Shown here in pieces: positions 15,981-24,482 of a stretch of DNA of 64,000 nt. Origin of the DNA: Streptomyces sp. NRRL WC-3626 (GTDB lineage Bacteria > Actinomycetota > Actinomycetes > Streptomycetales > Streptomycetaceae); assembly GCF_000718785.1 (NCBI RefSeq), contig NZ_JOCA01000015.1, positions 107,044 to 171,043 of the forward strand, in the 5' to 3' direction. The translations under genes and the position numbers were made by a program. Each line of letters opens with the position of its first letter. Position 1 is the stretch's first letter. The notes beneath the pieces are model-generated. The model was not told the origin of the DNA. It made no database searches and worked only from the letters and a program-made list of their open reading frames with translations.

Positions 15981-16828
15981 AGCCGCTCCATCTGCCGCTC
16001 GGCCAGATCCATGATCATTTTCTTGGGGACCGGCTTGGACCCGTACACCCAGATCTCCACGGCGATGTCCCCCCGCCAGATGTGCGCCTCCGCGCCGTAC
16101 ACGGGCTCGTAGCCGGGCTCCCGGTCGGGGTTCTTGTGGACGTACACCCGGCCCTCCCCGGTGCCGGGCACGAGCCAGCTGTCGGTGCCGTCCTCCTCGT
16201 CCGCCCAGTACTGGCTGTTGTCGACCGTCTCGGCGGCGGCCAGGGTCTCCTCCTGGCGGAACTGGATGAGCCGGATCTCCACGCTGTGGTCGTTGTCGGA
16301 CCACCCGGTGACGGCGGCACGGCGGAACCCGTCCATGACGAGCCCCCCGAACATGTCCCCGGGCTCCTCGTAGTACCCGGCGAACTCGGTGAGCTCCATC
16401 CAGCCGTCACTGCCCATCGGCCAGTCGGGCTCCTCGGCCCCGCGCGGCTTCTTGAGCAGCAGCTTGCGCAGATCACCGTCGGTCTTCACCCGCCGGTCCC
16501 GTGCGGCCGGCAACGGCTCGGGTGCCTCGCCCTTCGCCTGCGCGAGCACGGGCTGCGACAGCGGGGGCAGCCCGGTGGGCTCCCGGTCGGCCTGCACGAG
16601 ATACCCGGCACAGGTACCGGCGACCACACCGAGCACGGCGGCGACGGCGACGAGGGCGACAGTCCGCCCGCGCCGCCGCTTCGGGGCCGCGCCGGGGGCA
16701 TCGGAAGCCCCCGGGGCCTCCGAGGCATGACCCGCCTCGGCCGGGGCTGCCGGGGTGGCCCCCGGCGGGGGCGGTGTGGCCGGTGATCTGTCCGCTGGTT
16801 CTTCGGGTTGTTCCAAGACTTCCCCCAC
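15977..16828 (-). CDS. Single-pass membrane protein, first of a tandem trio
   Basis: The 283-residue protein has a Pro/Ala-rich N-terminus, a basic KRRRGR stop, a membrane helix (VALVAVAAVLGVVAGTCAGYL) and an extracytoplasmic domain. That domain has DLRKLLLKKPRGAEE, GSDGWMELTEF and several aromatic-rich strands. The GTG at 16828 lacks a good ribosome site; a TTG at 16816 behind GGGGGAAG is a plausible alternative start. It heads the coupled trio and is divergent from the DsrE-like gene. No characterised homologue is recognised. Confidence 0.78.
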   Translation of the reverse strand: MGEVLEQPEEPADRSPATPPPPGATPAAPAEAGHASEAPGASDAPGAAPKRRRGRTVALVAVAAVLGVVAGTCAGYLVQADREPTGLPPLSQPVLAQAKGEAPEPLPAARDRRVKTDGDLRKLLLKKPRGAEEPDWPMGSDGWMELTEFAGYYEEPGDMFGGLVMDGFRRAAVTGWSDNDHSVEIRLIQFRQEETLAAAETVDNSQYWADEEDGTDSWLVPGTGEGRVYVHKNPDREPGYEPVYGAEAHIWRGDIAVEIWVYGSKPVPKKMIMDLAERQMERL

Positions 16829-16917
16829 AGAAGGTGAAGCGCGTATTCCGACTACGCGCGCACAGAAGACCCACAGGAGCCGGCCGAAGTTGTAGCGATC
16901 ATGATTACGATTCGGTC

Positions 16918-17280
16918 ATGGCGAAGAAGCTTGTGATCAAAGTGACGGCAGGGACCGACGCACGCGAGCGCTGCTCGCAGGCGTTCACGGTGGCGGCGGT
17001 GGCCGCGGCCAGCGGGGTCGAGGTGTCCCTCTGGCTCACCGGCGAGTCCGCGTGGTTCGCGCTGCCGGGCCGCGCCGCCGAGTTCGAACTGGAGCACTCC
17101 GCCCCGCTGTCCGACCTGCTGGAATCGGTCCTGGCGGCCGGCCGGGTCACCCTGTGCACCCAGTGCGCGGCCCGCCGCGACATCACGGAGAAGGACGTCG
17201 TCGAGGGCGTACGGATCGCCGGCGCGCAGGTCTTCGTACAGGAGTCCATGGCGGACGACACCCAGGCACTCGTCTACTGA
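16918..17280 (+). CDS. DsrE/DsrF-like sulfur-relay family protein
   Basis: The 120-residue protein starts KLVIKVTAGTDARERCSQAF and contains VEVSLWLTGESAW and LCTQCAARRDI, the pattern of actinobacterial DsrE-like proteins. The two Cys of the C-x-x-C could carry sulfane sulfur. The fold is a small flavodoxin-like alpha/beta domain. The ATG has no ribosome site but TACGAT ends six bases before it, so a leaderless transcript is likely. Nearby cysA, sseC and a MoaD-like carrier make a sulfur-transfer role plausible. The partner is unknown. Confidence 0.8.
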   Translation: MAKKLVIKVTAGTDARERCSQAFTVAAVAAASGVEVSLWLTGESAWFALPGRAAEFELEHSAPLSDLLESVLAAGRVTLCTQCAARRDITEKDVVEGVRIAGAQVFVQESMADDTQALVY

Positions 17281-17299
17281 GCCCGCCGGCCCCGGCCGC

Positions 17300-17560
17300 T
17301 CACCGGGGCCGCTTCCTGCCGTCCAGTTCGTCCCACCACTCGTCGGACTTCGGGTCGCCGGACGGATCGTCCCACCAGCGGTCCTCCGGCCCCCGCCGGT
17401 TGGCGACCATCGCGGCGACCGGCGGGATGACCATCGCCGCCAGGCACATGCCCACGGCCGCCGGCACCGACCACAGCCGCACCACACCCCAGGCCAGGAC
17501 GAACAGCCCGATACAGGTGCCCATCATGGCGAAGTAGACGTGCCGCCTGCGCGCGTACAT
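17300..17560 (-). CDS. DUF3099-type small membrane protein
   Basis: The 86-residue protein has two membrane helices (MMGTCIGLFVLAWGVVRLW and a following AVGMCLAAMVIPPVAAMVA) and a hydrophilic tail rich in Trp and Asp (EDRWWDDPSGD, EWWDELDG). This arrangement is typical of DUF3099 proteins of actinobacteria, whose function is unknown. Leaderless start: TACGCT lies six bases upstream of the ATG. It converges with the DsrE-like gene 20 bases away. Confidence 0.8.
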   Translation of the reverse strand: MYARRRHVYFAMMGTCIGLFVLAWGVVRLWSVPAAVGMCLAAMVIPPVAAMVANRRGPEDRWWDDPSGDPKSDEWWDELDGRKRPR

Positions 17561-17584
17561 ACGTCCAGCGTAGGTCCGGGAACG

Positions 17585-17633
17585 CCGAGGGGCCGCACCC
17601 CGGGCGTCCAACCCGTGGGGTGCGGCCCCTCGG
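17585..17633 (-). terminator. Strong hairpin terminator after sseC
   Basis: Perfect 17-base arms (17585-17601 and 17617-17633, CCGAGGGGCCGCACCCC and its complement) surround a 15-base loop. The hairpin lies 15 bases beyond the sseC stop and upstream of the DUF3099 start, so it would end the cysA-sseC transcript. Confidence 0.8.
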
Positions 17634-17647
17634 CCGTTCCCGTCTCC

Positions 17648-17935
17648 TCAGACCGCGATCGCGACCTCGGCCAGACCGCCCTGCTCGGCGACGACCGTGC
17701 GGTCGGCGGTGCCTCCGGGCACCAGGGCACGGAGGGTCCAGGTGCCTTCCGCCGCGTAGAAGCGGAACTGTCCGGTGGCGGAGGTCGGGACCTCCGCGGT
17801 GAACTCGCCGGTCGAGTCCAGCAGACGGACGTAGCCCGTCACCGGCTCCCCGTCACGGGTCACCTGACCCTGGATCGTGGTCTCACCGGGCTTGATCGTC
17901 GAGGCGTCCGGGCCGCCGGCCTTCGCACCGCACAT
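17648..17935 (-). CDS. sseC: SseC-type DUF1416 protein
   Basis: The 95-residue protein starts MCGAKAGGPDASTIKPGETT and is a small Ig-like beta domain (GYVRLLDSTGEFTAEVPTSA ... GTWTLRAL). DUF1416 genes follow the thiosulfate sulfurtransferase gene across actinobacteria; in mycobacteria the pair is sseC/cysA. The N-terminal Cys2 is conserved and could take part in sulfur transfer. The start follows AGGAG, 45 bases after the cysA stop. Exact biochemical role is not established. Confidence 0.88.
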   Translation of the reverse strand: MCGAKAGGPDASTIKPGETTIQGQVTRDGEPVTGYVRLLDSTGEFTAEVPTSATGQFRFYAAEGTWTLRALVPGGTADRTVVAEQGGLAEVAIAV

Positions 17936-17980
17936 GTCTTACTCCTGAAGGGGGGTCTGGAAAGGTCGGTCGGGGGAGGA

Positions 17981-18826
17981 CTACTTGCCGGAGCCGAGCT
18001 CGATCGGCACGCCGACGAGGGAGCCGTACTCGGTCCAGGAGCCGTCGTAGTTCTTGACGTTCTCCACGCCGAGCAGCTCGTGCAGCACGAACCAGGTCAG
18101 CGCCGAGCGCTCACCGATGCGGCACAGGGCGATGGTGTCCTTGGCCAGGTCGACCTGCTCGTCCTCGTAGAGGGCCTTGAGCTCGTCGTCGGACTTGAAC
18201 GTGCCGTCGTCGTTGGCGTTCTTGGACCACGGGATGTTGCGGGAGCTCGGCACGTGGCCGGGGCGCTGCGACTGCTCCTGCGGCAGGTGGGCCGGGGCGA
18301 GCAGCTTGCCGGAGAACTCGTCGGGGGAGCGCACGTCGACGATGTTCTGGTTGCCGATGGCGGCCACGACGTCGTCGCGGAAGGCGCGGATGGACGCGTC
18401 CTGCGGCTTGGCCCGGTAGTCGGTCTTCGGGCGCTCCGGCACCTCGTCGCCGGGGACCAGCTCGCGGGCGTCGAGCTCCCACTTCTTGCGGCCGCCGTCG
18501 AGGAGCTTGACGCTGTCGTGGCCGTACAGCTTGAAGTACCAGTAGGCGTACGACGCGAACCAGTTGTTGTTGCCGCCGTAGAGGACGACCGTGTGGTCGT
18601 TGCCGATGCCCTTGTCGGACAGGAGCTTCTCGAAGCCGGCCTGGTCGACGAAGTCACGGCGGACCGGGTCCTGGAGGTCCTTGGTCCAGTCGATCCGGAT
18701 GGCGTTCTTGATGTGGTTCTTCTCGTAGGCGGACGTGTCCTCGTCCACCTCGACGAGGGCGATGGTGGGGTCGTCCAGGTGCTCCTGGACCCAGTCGGCG
18801 TCGACCAGGACGTCGCTGCGGCTCAT
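17981..18826 (-). CDS. cysA: Thiosulfate sulfurtransferase (rhodanese) CysA/SseA type
   Basis: The 281-residue protein has two rhodanese domains. The C-terminal one carries the active-site loop CRIGERS with the persulfide Cys; the N-terminal one is the inactive copy, with LYGGNNNWFASYAYW at the domain junction. It moves sulfane sulfur from thiosulfate to acceptors such as cyanide or thiols, in the cytoplasm. The ATG follows GGAGGAGAAG. The gene is preceded by a Cys-containing leader peptide gene and followed by sseC, making a sulfur-responsive operon likely. Confidence 0.93.
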   Translation of the reverse strand: MSRSDVLVDADWVQEHLDDPTIALVEVDEDTSAYEKNHIKNAIRIDWTKDLQDPVRRDFVDQAGFEKLLSDKGIGNDHTVVLYGGNNNWFASYAYWYFKLYGHDSVKLLDGGRKKWELDARELVPGDEVPERPKTDYRAKPQDASIRAFRDDVVAAIGNQNIVDVRSPDEFSGKLLAPAHLPQEQSQRPGHVPSSRNIPWSKNANDDGTFKSDDELKALYEDEQVDLAKDTIALCRIGERSALTWFVLHELLGVENVKNYDGSWTEYGSLVGVPIELGSGK

Positions 18827-18953
18827 GCTTCTTCTCCTCCGGGGCAGTTGCGGCGGGGCGTGCGGGTGAGAGGGTGCGCGGCCGCGGTGGGGCCGGCGCA
18901 CGGATGCCCTCAGCGGGGCGGTGCGGGGACGCGGACGCGGCGATGCGCCCGCT

Positions 18954-19061
18954 TCAGAAAGTGCGACAGAGCATGGCGGCGACACGGCACAGGTCCACTG
19001 CCCGCCGCTTCGTGAGATCCGCCTGTCCCCTCGACCGGAGGACGCTCGTCTGACACTGCAT
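18954..19061 (-). CDS. Putative leader peptide upstream of cysA
   Basis: A 35-codon frame encodes a peptide ending TKRRAVDLCRVAAMLCRTF. The block VDLCRVA-x-x-CR is the hallmark of short Streptomyces leader peptides found before sulfur-metabolism genes. The ATG is leaderless: TACGAT is seven bases upstream, with GTGACA as the -35 box at an 18-base spacing. The stop lies 127 bases before cysA. Pausing at the two Cys codons could couple cysteine supply to cysA expression; this is inference from the pattern. The peptide itself probably has no other function. Confidence 0.78.
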   Translation of the reverse strand: MQCQTSVLRSRGQADLTKRRAVDLCRVAAMLCRTF

Positions 19062-19098
19062 GGTGCCGATCGTAAGGACGGACAGGCGGCCGTGTCAC
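19062..19098 (-). promoter_or_regulatory. Promoter of the leader-peptide/cysA/sseC unit
   Basis: On the minus strand GTGACA (19098-19093), an 18-base spacer and TACGAT (19074-19069) match the Streptomyces vegetative consensus TTGACA/TAnnnT closely. The first transcribed base would be at or next to the A of the leader ATG (19061). Confidence 0.75.
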
Positions 19099-19267
19099 CG
19101 GTGTGTCGCATGGTGAGACTCGATCGTCCGCCATGTGGGACCACATGCCCCGGAAGCCACCGTTCCCGCGTCCGTCCACGGTGGCCCGCCACCACCTCAC
19201 TTACCCTGCGGACACCTGCGTCTCGCCTGTCGGACAGCGCCCCGGGCACACCCCGCCAAACCCGTCC

Positions 19268-20008
19268 CTACCCGACCAGACGGACGTCGGAACCCTTCAC
19301 CGAGATCTCCACGCCGTCCTGCGCCGCCTCGACCTTGTCCAGGCGGATGCCGCCGGGCAGTCCGTCGATCCGCTGCTCGAAGTCGGTGATCTGCCGCAGG
19401 CTGGACTCGACGATCTGCACTCCGCCGAACTCGGGGACCGCGTCCGCCTTCACCCGCACGGTGTCGCCGTCCACGACCGCCACCGAGCTGAGCACGGCGA
19501 CCGGCTTGGGCAGCTTGGTGCCGAGCACGGTGGCCTCGACCTCGACCTTGATCTTCCCGTTGCCGCCGTCGGAGAGGCCGACGACGCGGGCGGTGATGCC
19601 CGGGGCCACCCGGCCGGGCTCGGACTTGGCGGTCTTCAGCAGCTCGTCGTAGGCGATGGTGGCCGTGCCGGTGGCGCTGTCGGCGACGGCGGAGCTGAAG
19701 TCGGTGGAGAAGTCGACGCCGTGCATGTCGGCGCGCAGGTCGGCGATACGGATCTTCTTCGCGCCGTCGCCGGTGCCGGCCTCGTAGTCCTCGATGCCGA
19801 CCTCCACCTCGTCGAGGGTGCCGCCGGCGAGCTGGGTGAGGAAGGGGAAGCCGTTGATCGACACGTCGGGGGTGGTCGCGAGGTTCTCGGTCGCCTTCAG
19901 ACGGTCGGCGGCCTCGCCCTCGGCGATATGGACGGCTATCCGGTCGATGACGACGAAGATGCCGACGAGTATCGCCATGACGATGAGCAGTATTCGCAGT
20001 GCACGCAT
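19268..20008 (-). CDS. DUF2993 (LmeA-like) envelope protein
   Basis: The 246-residue protein has an N-terminal membrane anchor/signal (RILLIVMAILVGIFVVIDRI) and a DUF2993 lipid-binding-like domain with repeated beta strands. In mycobacteria the DUF2993 protein encoded next to cysA/sseC is LmeA, a periplasmic factor for lipomannan elongation that binds phosphoinositides. Streptomyces has related lipoglycans, so a similar role is possible. The ATG follows GGGGGA. Orthology to LmeA rests on family and neighbourhood only. Confidence 0.82.
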   Translation of the reverse strand: MRALRILLIVMAILVGIFVVIDRIAVHIAEGEAADRLKATENLATTPDVSINGFPFLTQLAGGTLDEVEVGIEDYEAGTGDGAKKIRIADLRADMHGVDFSTDFSSAVADSATGTATIAYDELLKTAKSEPGRVAPGITARVVGLSDGGNGKIKVEVEATVLGTKLPKPVAVLSSVAVVDGDTVRVKADAVPEFGGVQIVESSLRQITDFEQRIDGLPGGIRLDKVEAAQDGVEISVKGSDVRLVG

Positions 20009-20103
20009 GCGGTGTCCCCCACCAGGCGGTCTCTCGACGACATCGTTTTCGCGAGCGTAGCGCCGGGAGGGACGGGGGCCGGGGAATTGTGGATCACTTG
20101 TGA

Positions 20104-20126
20104 CAGGGGGGCGCGTCACCCCCCTG
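20104..20126 (-). terminator. Hairpin terminator after the polytopic membrane protein gene
   Basis: CAGGGGGG (20104-20111) pairs with CCCCCCTG (20119-20126) across a seven-base loop, 12 bases past the stop of the gene ending at 20139 on the minus strand. Confidence 0.65.
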
Positions 20127-20138
20127 CCGTGTGCGCGG

Positions 20139-21155
20139 TCAGCCCGTCAGGCGGGGCACGATCCAGACGGCGGGGGCCGCGGCCGCGAGCGGCAGGGCCA
20201 CGCCCGCGGTGAAGTGGACGAAGCGGGACGGGTAGTCGTAGCTCGCCACCCTGTGGCCGATCAGGGCGCAGAGTGCCGCGCCCGCGCCCAGCAGTGCCCC
20301 GTCAAAACCGTCGAGCGCGAAACCCGCCCCCGCCGCGGCCGCGAGCGCGACCACCACGGACACCGGGGTCGGCAACGGCAGCGCACGGACCACGATCCCC
20401 GCCGCCACGGCCACCGTGCCGACGGTCACCGCGGACGCGTCCGCCGCCAGGTGGCCGCCCGCCATGACCGCCAGCGCCGCCGCGACGACCGTCGCCGTGA
20501 GGCCGTACATCCGCTCGTCGGGATCCGCGTGCGACCGCAGCTGCAGCACCAGCGACAGCAGCACCCACACGCCCAGCGTCCCCAGGATCGCCGCGGGCGA
20601 CCGGTCCGAGACCAGCAGCGCCACGTCCGCGGCCAGCGCGGCCAGGAAGCCGAGCGCGATCCCCTGCCGGGCCGGCCACATCCCGTTCAGCCGGAACCAG
20701 CCCGCCGCCGTCAGCCCCTGCAGCAGCACCAGCGGCACCAGCAGCGCGTACGTCCCCAGCGCCGCCCCGCCCGCCAGCAGCAGCCCCAGCACCGCGGTGA
20801 GCGCGGCGGGCTGGATACCGGGCTCGATGATCGGCGACCGGCCCTCGGCGCGCGCCCGCTGGGCGGCGGTGAGCCGGGAGTTCCCGCCCAGCGTGGCCGG
20901 TCCGTACCCGTCGGCGGCCACCGGCGCCGGAGCGGGAGCGGGAGGGGGAGCCGTCGGAGCCTCGGCCACCGGCGGCTGCAGCCGCGTGTCCCAGGTCTGC
21001 CCCTGCCACTGCTGCGTGTACTGCTGATCCGCGTACGGCTCGGCGTATCCCTGAGGCTCCGCGTGCCCCTGAGGCCCGGCGTGCCCCTGCGTCTGCCGCG
21101 GCGCCTGGTACGGCTCCTGATACGGGTCGTACGCCCCGTACGGCTGGTTCGTCAT
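20139..21155 (-). CDS. Polytopic membrane protein with Tyr/Gln/Pro-rich N-terminus
   Basis: The 338-residue protein starts with a low-complexity cytoplasmic tail of about 75 residues (MTNQPYGAYDPYQEPYQ, HAGPQGHAEPQGYAEPY), followed by eight to nine hydrophobic helices rich in Ala, Leu and Val. The tail contains short tandem GPQGHAEPQ-like repeats. It resembles Streptomyces integral membrane proteins without known function. The ATG sits behind GGAGGGTGAGG, five bases after the MoaD-like gene stop, so the two genes form an operon. Confidence 0.82.
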   Translation of the reverse strand: MTNQPYGAYDPYQEPYQAPRQTQGHAGPQGHAEPQGYAEPYADQQYTQQWQGQTWDTRLQPPVAEAPTAPPPAPAPAPVAADGYGPATLGGNSRLTAAQRARAEGRSPIIEPGIQPAALTAVLGLLLAGGAALGTYALLVPLVLLQGLTAAGWFRLNGMWPARQGIALGFLAALAADVALLVSDRSPAAILGTLGVWVLLSLVLQLRSHADPDERMYGLTATVVAAALAVMAGGHLAADASAVTVGTVAVAAGIVVRALPLPTPVSVVVALAAAAGAGFALDGFDGALLGAGAALCALIGHRVASYDYPSRFVHFTAGVALPLAAAAPAVWIVPRLTG

Positions 21156-21159
21156 CGCC

Positions 21160-21414
21160 TCACCCTCCTGCGAACGGCGGAAGCACCTCGACCGTGCCAC
21201 CGTCGGCCAGCCGTACCGTCTCATGCGGGCGCTTGCCCACGGGATCACCGTCGACGAGGAACGAGCACCGCAGCAGCACGCGCGTGAGCTCGCCGGGATG
21301 CCGCCCGCGCACGGTGTCGAGCGCCTCGGCGAGCGTGCCCGCCTCGTACGGCTCCTCGGCCACCCCGGCCGCGGCCTTGGCGGCGGCCCAGTACCGCACC
21401 GTGACCTTTGCCAT
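21160..21414 (-). CDS. MoaD/ThiS-family ubiquitin-like sulfur carrier
   Basis: The 84-residue protein starts AKVTVRYWAAAKAAAG and ends VEVLPPFAGG, with the C-terminal Gly-Gly that is adenylated and converted to a thiocarboxylate in sulfur carriers. It is full length for MoaD. Which acceptor it serves (molybdopterin, cysteine, thiamin or a tRNA) cannot be told, because no MoaE, MoeB or ThiG gene is in the window. The proximity to cysA/sseC and DsrE-like genes suggests a sulfur link. GAGG precedes the ATG. Confidence 0.88.
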   Translation of the reverse strand: MAKVTVRYWAAAKAAAGVAEEPYEAGTLAEALDTVRGRHPGELTRVLLRCSFLVDGDPVGKRPHETVRLADGGTVEVLPPFAGG

Positions 21415-21433
21415 CTGCAGATCCTCAATCGGT

Positions 21434-21451
21434 TGACGGTGAACACCGTCA
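21434..21451. repeat. Inverted repeat TGACGGTG-AA-CACCGTCA
   Basis: Perfect eight-base arms lie between the start of the MoaD-like gene and the end of the alpha/beta-hydrolase gene. It may be an operator for the MoaD gene or a short hairpin ending the hydrolase transcript. Confidence 0.45.
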
Positions 21452-21453
21452 GG

Positions 21454-22305
21454 CTAGCCCGCCCGGCCCACCGCCCAGTCCCCGATCCGCCCCAACAACG
21501 CGTCGGGCGCCGCGTTCTCCGCGTGTCCCATGCCGGGCTCGACCCACAGCTCGCCGTGCTCCCCGGCGGCGGCCGCCAGCATCCGCGGATGGTCCAGCGG
21601 GAAGTACCCGTCCACGTCCCCGTGCACGATCAGCAGCGGCGTCGGCGCGATCCGCGGCACCGCCTCGACCGGTGACAGCGGCACCGGGTCCCACTGCCGG
21701 TGATGAATCCGCGTCCGCAGCCCGTACCGCCCGACGAGCCGCCCGGAGGGCCGGGTGACCAGCCAGTGCACCCGCCGCATGGGCGCGGTCCCCCGGTAGA
21801 ACCAGCGCGCGGGCGCGCTCACGGAGACGACGGCGTCGACCCCGGCGTCCCGGCCGGCCGCGGCGTGCCGCAGCACGACGGAGCCGCCCATGGAGAACCC
21901 CACGGTGGCCACCCGCGCATACCCGAGCCCGCGCGCCCACGCGACCACCGCGGCGAGGTCGAGCACCTCCCGGTCCCCGACGGTCGAGCGCCCGCCCGAC
22001 GCCCCGTGCCCCCGGAAGGAGAACGTGACGACGGCGCCGTACCGCGCGAAGGCCCGCGCCACCCGCCGTATGTGCGGCCGGTCCGCGTCCCCGGTGAACC
22101 CGTGCGCGATCACGAACACGAGATCACCGGAAGAATCCGCGCCGGCTCCGGGCTCGTATACGGAATCGATCGCCACACCGTCCGCGGTACGCAAGAACGT
22201 CCGCATTGGGGCACCGCGCCGCGTTACACCGCCCGTCCCGGAATGCGGACGGACGGCGGATCCGTCGGTGGAACGCGCCACATGACCTGCCGGACCGGTG
22301 CTCAT
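21454..22305 (-). CDS. Alpha/beta-hydrolase
   Basis: The protein of about 283 residues has the nucleophile elbow GFSMGG, an oxyanion/N-terminal segment [14 protein letters not shown], a RGHGASGG loop, the acid in [12 protein letters not shown] and the catalytic His in GMGHAE. It belongs to the general serine esterase/lipase group; the substrate is unknown. The start is uncertain: the ATG at 22305 has no ribosome site but CAGAAT lies seven bases upstream, whereas an ATG at 22206 ([10 protein letters not shown]) would give a compact 250-residue enzyme. It is divergent from glnR. Confidence 0.85.
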   Translation of the reverse strand: MSTGPAGHVARSTDGSAVRPHSGTGGVTRRGAPMRTFLRTADGVAIDSVYEPGAGADSSGDLVFVIAHGFTGDADRPHIRRVARAFARYGAVVTFSFRGHGASGGRSTVGDREVLDLAAVVAWARGLGYARVATVGFSMGGSVVLRHAAAGRDAGVDAVVSVSAPARWFYRGTAPMRRVHWLVTRPSGRLVGRYGLRTRIHHRQWDPVPLSPVEAVPRIAPTPLLIVHGDVDGYFPLDHPRMLAAAAGEHGELWVEPGMGHAENAAPDALLGRIGDWAVGRAG

Positions 22306-22527
22306 GTCGGCTATTCTGCTGCGAAGAGGACTCGGGCAGCGAAGCCCCCGGGTCCTTTTGTGCTTTCGGAAGCGTTGTATACGAAGCGGGAAACCGCCGA
22401 CGTACGGGCCGTCGAACGCACGAGGCAATGCCGTAAACGTCCTCGCAGGGACCGAGGAGGAACCAGACGTTATGGGCGAGCGAACCGTGCACGAGCGAAC
22501 GACGACGACCCGGGCGGGTGGGGTGCG

Positions 22528-23310
22528 ATGAGCTCTCTGCTGCTCCTGACCAACGCGCTCCAGCCCTCGACGGAGGTGCTCCCCGCCCTCGGCCTGCTGC
22601 TGCACAGCGTGCGGGTGGCGCCCGCGGAGGGCCCGGCGCTCGTCGACACCCCCGGCGCCGACGTCATCCTGGTCGACGGCCGCCGCGACCTCCCCCAGGT
22701 CCGCAGCCTCTGCCAGCTGCTGCGTTCCACGGGCCCCGGCTGCCCGCTCGTCCTGGTGGTGACGGAGGGCGGACTCGCCGCCGTCACCGCGGACTGGGGC
22801 ATCGACGACGTGCTCCTCGACACCGCAGGACCGGCCGAGGTGGAGGCGCGGCTGCGTCTGGCCATGGGCCGTCAGCAGATCGTGAACGACGACTCCCCGA
22901 TGGAGATCCGCAACGGCGATCTGTCCGTCGACGAGGCGACGTACTCCGCGAAACTCAAGGGCAGGGTCCTCGACCTGACCTTCAAGGAATTCGAACTGCT
23001 CAAATATCTCGCGCAGCACCCCGGCCGCGTCTTCACCCGCGCCCAGCTGCTGCAGGAGGTCTGGGGCTACGACTACTTCGGCGGCACCCGCACGGTCGAC
23101 GTCCATGTGCGGCGGCTGCGCGCCAAGCTCGGCCCCGAGCACGAGTCGCTGATCGGCACGGTCCGCAACGTCGGCTATCGCTTCGTCACCCCGGAGAAAC
23201 CCGAGAAATCCGAGAAGACGGCGAACGACGGCACCCGGCCGGGCGCCCCGGTGGACACCAGGACCGCGGGAAAGGCGAACAGTTCACCAGCCACCTCATC
23301 CAAGGTGTGA
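22528..23310 (+). CDS. glnR: GlnR, global nitrogen regulator (OmpR-type)
   Basis: The 260-residue protein has an atypical receiver domain ([20 protein letters not shown] ... [13 protein letters not shown]) lacking the usual acidic pocket, and a C-terminal winged helix ([40 protein letters not shown]). Orphan position without a kinase and the N-terminal sequence identify GlnR. It activates or represses nitrogen assimilation genes (glnA, amtB, nir and others) by binding tandem a/b sites. Activity is thought not to need phosphorylation. The ATG follows a G-rich GGGTGGGG. The C-terminal 30 residues are Lys/Glu/Thr-rich and flexible. Confidence 0.93.
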   Translation: MSSLLLLTNALQPSTEVLPALGLLLHSVRVAPAEGPALVDTPGADVILVDGRRDLPQVRSLCQLLRSTGPGCPLVLVVTEGGLAAVTADWGIDDVLLDTAGPAEVEARLRLAMGRQQIVNDDSPMEIRNGDLSVDEATYSAKLKGRVLDLTFKEFELLKYLAQHPGRVFTRAQLLQEVWGYDYFGGTRTVDVHVRRLRAKLGPEHESLIGTVRNVGYRFVTPEKPEKSEKTANDGTRPGAPVDTRTAGKANSSPATSSKV

Positions 23311-23352
23311 TACTCCCTGCCCGCACCGGGTATATCCGCGTAGACTCCGCGC

Positions 23353-24375
23353 GTGGCCAAGGTAACCAGGGATGATGTGGCGCGACTCGCGGGTACGTCG
23401 ACCGCCGTCGTCAGTTATGTCATCAACAACGGACCCCGGCCGGTCGCCCCGGCCACGCGCGAGCGCGTTCTCGCCGCGATCAAGGAGCTGGGGTACCGGC
23501 CGGACCGGGTCGCGCAGGCGATGGCCTCGCGGCGCACGGATCTCATAGGGCTGATCATCCCGGACGCCCGTCAGCCGTTCTTCGGCGAGATGGCGCACGC
23601 GGTGGAGCAGGCCGCCTCCGAGCGCGGGAAGATGGTGCTGGTCGGCAACACCGACTACATAGCCGAGCGCGAGGTCCACTATCTGCGGGCGTTCCTCGGG
23701 ATGCGGGTCTCCGGTCTGATCCTGGTCAGCCACGCGCTCAACGATCAGGCCGCCGCGGAGATCGAGGCGTGGGACGCCCGGGTCGTCCTGCTGCACGAGC
23801 GGCCGGAGGCGATCGACGACGTCGCCGTCGTCACCGACGACCTGGGCGGCGCCCAGCTCGCCGTACGCCATCTGCTGGAACACGGGAACGCGTACGTGGC
23901 CTGTGTCGGCGGCACCGCGGACACCCCCGCCGTCGGCGACCCGGTCTCCGACCACGTCGAGGGCTGGCGGCGTGCGATGGAGGAGGCCGGCATCCCGACG
24001 CAGGGCCGTCTCTTCGAGGCTCCGTACAACCGCTACGACGCCTACCGGGTCGGCCTGGACATCCTGTCCGGTCCGGACCGCCCGCCGGCCGTCTTCTGCT
24101 CCACCGACGACCAGGCGATCGGCATCCTGCGCGCCGCGCGTGAGCTGCGCATCGACGTGCCGGGGGAGCTGGCGGTCGCCGGGTTCGACGACATCAAGGA
24201 GGCGGCGCTCGCGGACCCGCCGCTGACCACGGTCGCCTCCGACCGTTCGGCGATGGCCCGCTCGGCGGTCGACCTCGTCCTGGACGACGGCGTACGGGTG
24301 GCGGGCTCCCGCCGGGAGCGGCTGAAGGTGTACCCGTCCCGTCTGGTGCTGCGCCAGTCCTGCGGCTGCGCGTAA
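23353..24375 (+). CDS. LacI-family transcriptional regulator
   Basis: The 340-residue protein begins with a LacI helix-turn-helix ([20 protein letters not shown], hinge region [19 protein letters not shown]) followed by a periplasmic-binding-protein-like sensor ([19 protein letters not shown] ... [19 protein letters not shown]). The recognition-helix sequence [11 protein letters not shown] suggests a CcpA/GalR-type palindrome. No sugar genes are adjacent, so the effector is unknown. The GTG is six bases after TAGACT and lacks a ribosome site, implying leaderless translation. Confidence 0.92.
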   Translation: MAKVTRDDVARLAGTSTAVVSYVINNGPRPVAPATRERVLAAIKELGYRPDRVAQAMASRRTDLIGLIIPDARQPFFGEMAHAVEQAASERGKMVLVGNTDYIAEREVHYLRAFLGMRVSGLILVSHALNDQAAAEIEAWDARVVLLHERPEAIDDVAVVTDDLGGAQLAVRHLLEHGNAYVACVGGTADTPAVGDPVSDHVEGWRRAMEEAGIPTQGRLFEAPYNRYDAYRVGLDILSGPDRPPAVFCSTDDQAIGILRAARELRIDVPGELAVAGFDDIKEAALADPPLTTVASDRSAMARSAVDLVLDDGVRVAGSRRERLKVYPSRLVLRQSCGCA

Positions 24376-24482
24376 CCGCGGCCCCGCCCCCCGGCGGCCT
24401 TTATATCGGGCATACGAGGTTCTGTCGGGCTTCTCAGCACACCCTCAGGATGCTCTCATCGTCGGGCGCGAGGCTCTGTTCC

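Noticed and set aside
22370..22420. Possible GlnR box (GTATAC-N6-GGAAAC) upstream of glnR
   Set aside because: It does not fit the a/b-site consensus well enough and occurs only once.
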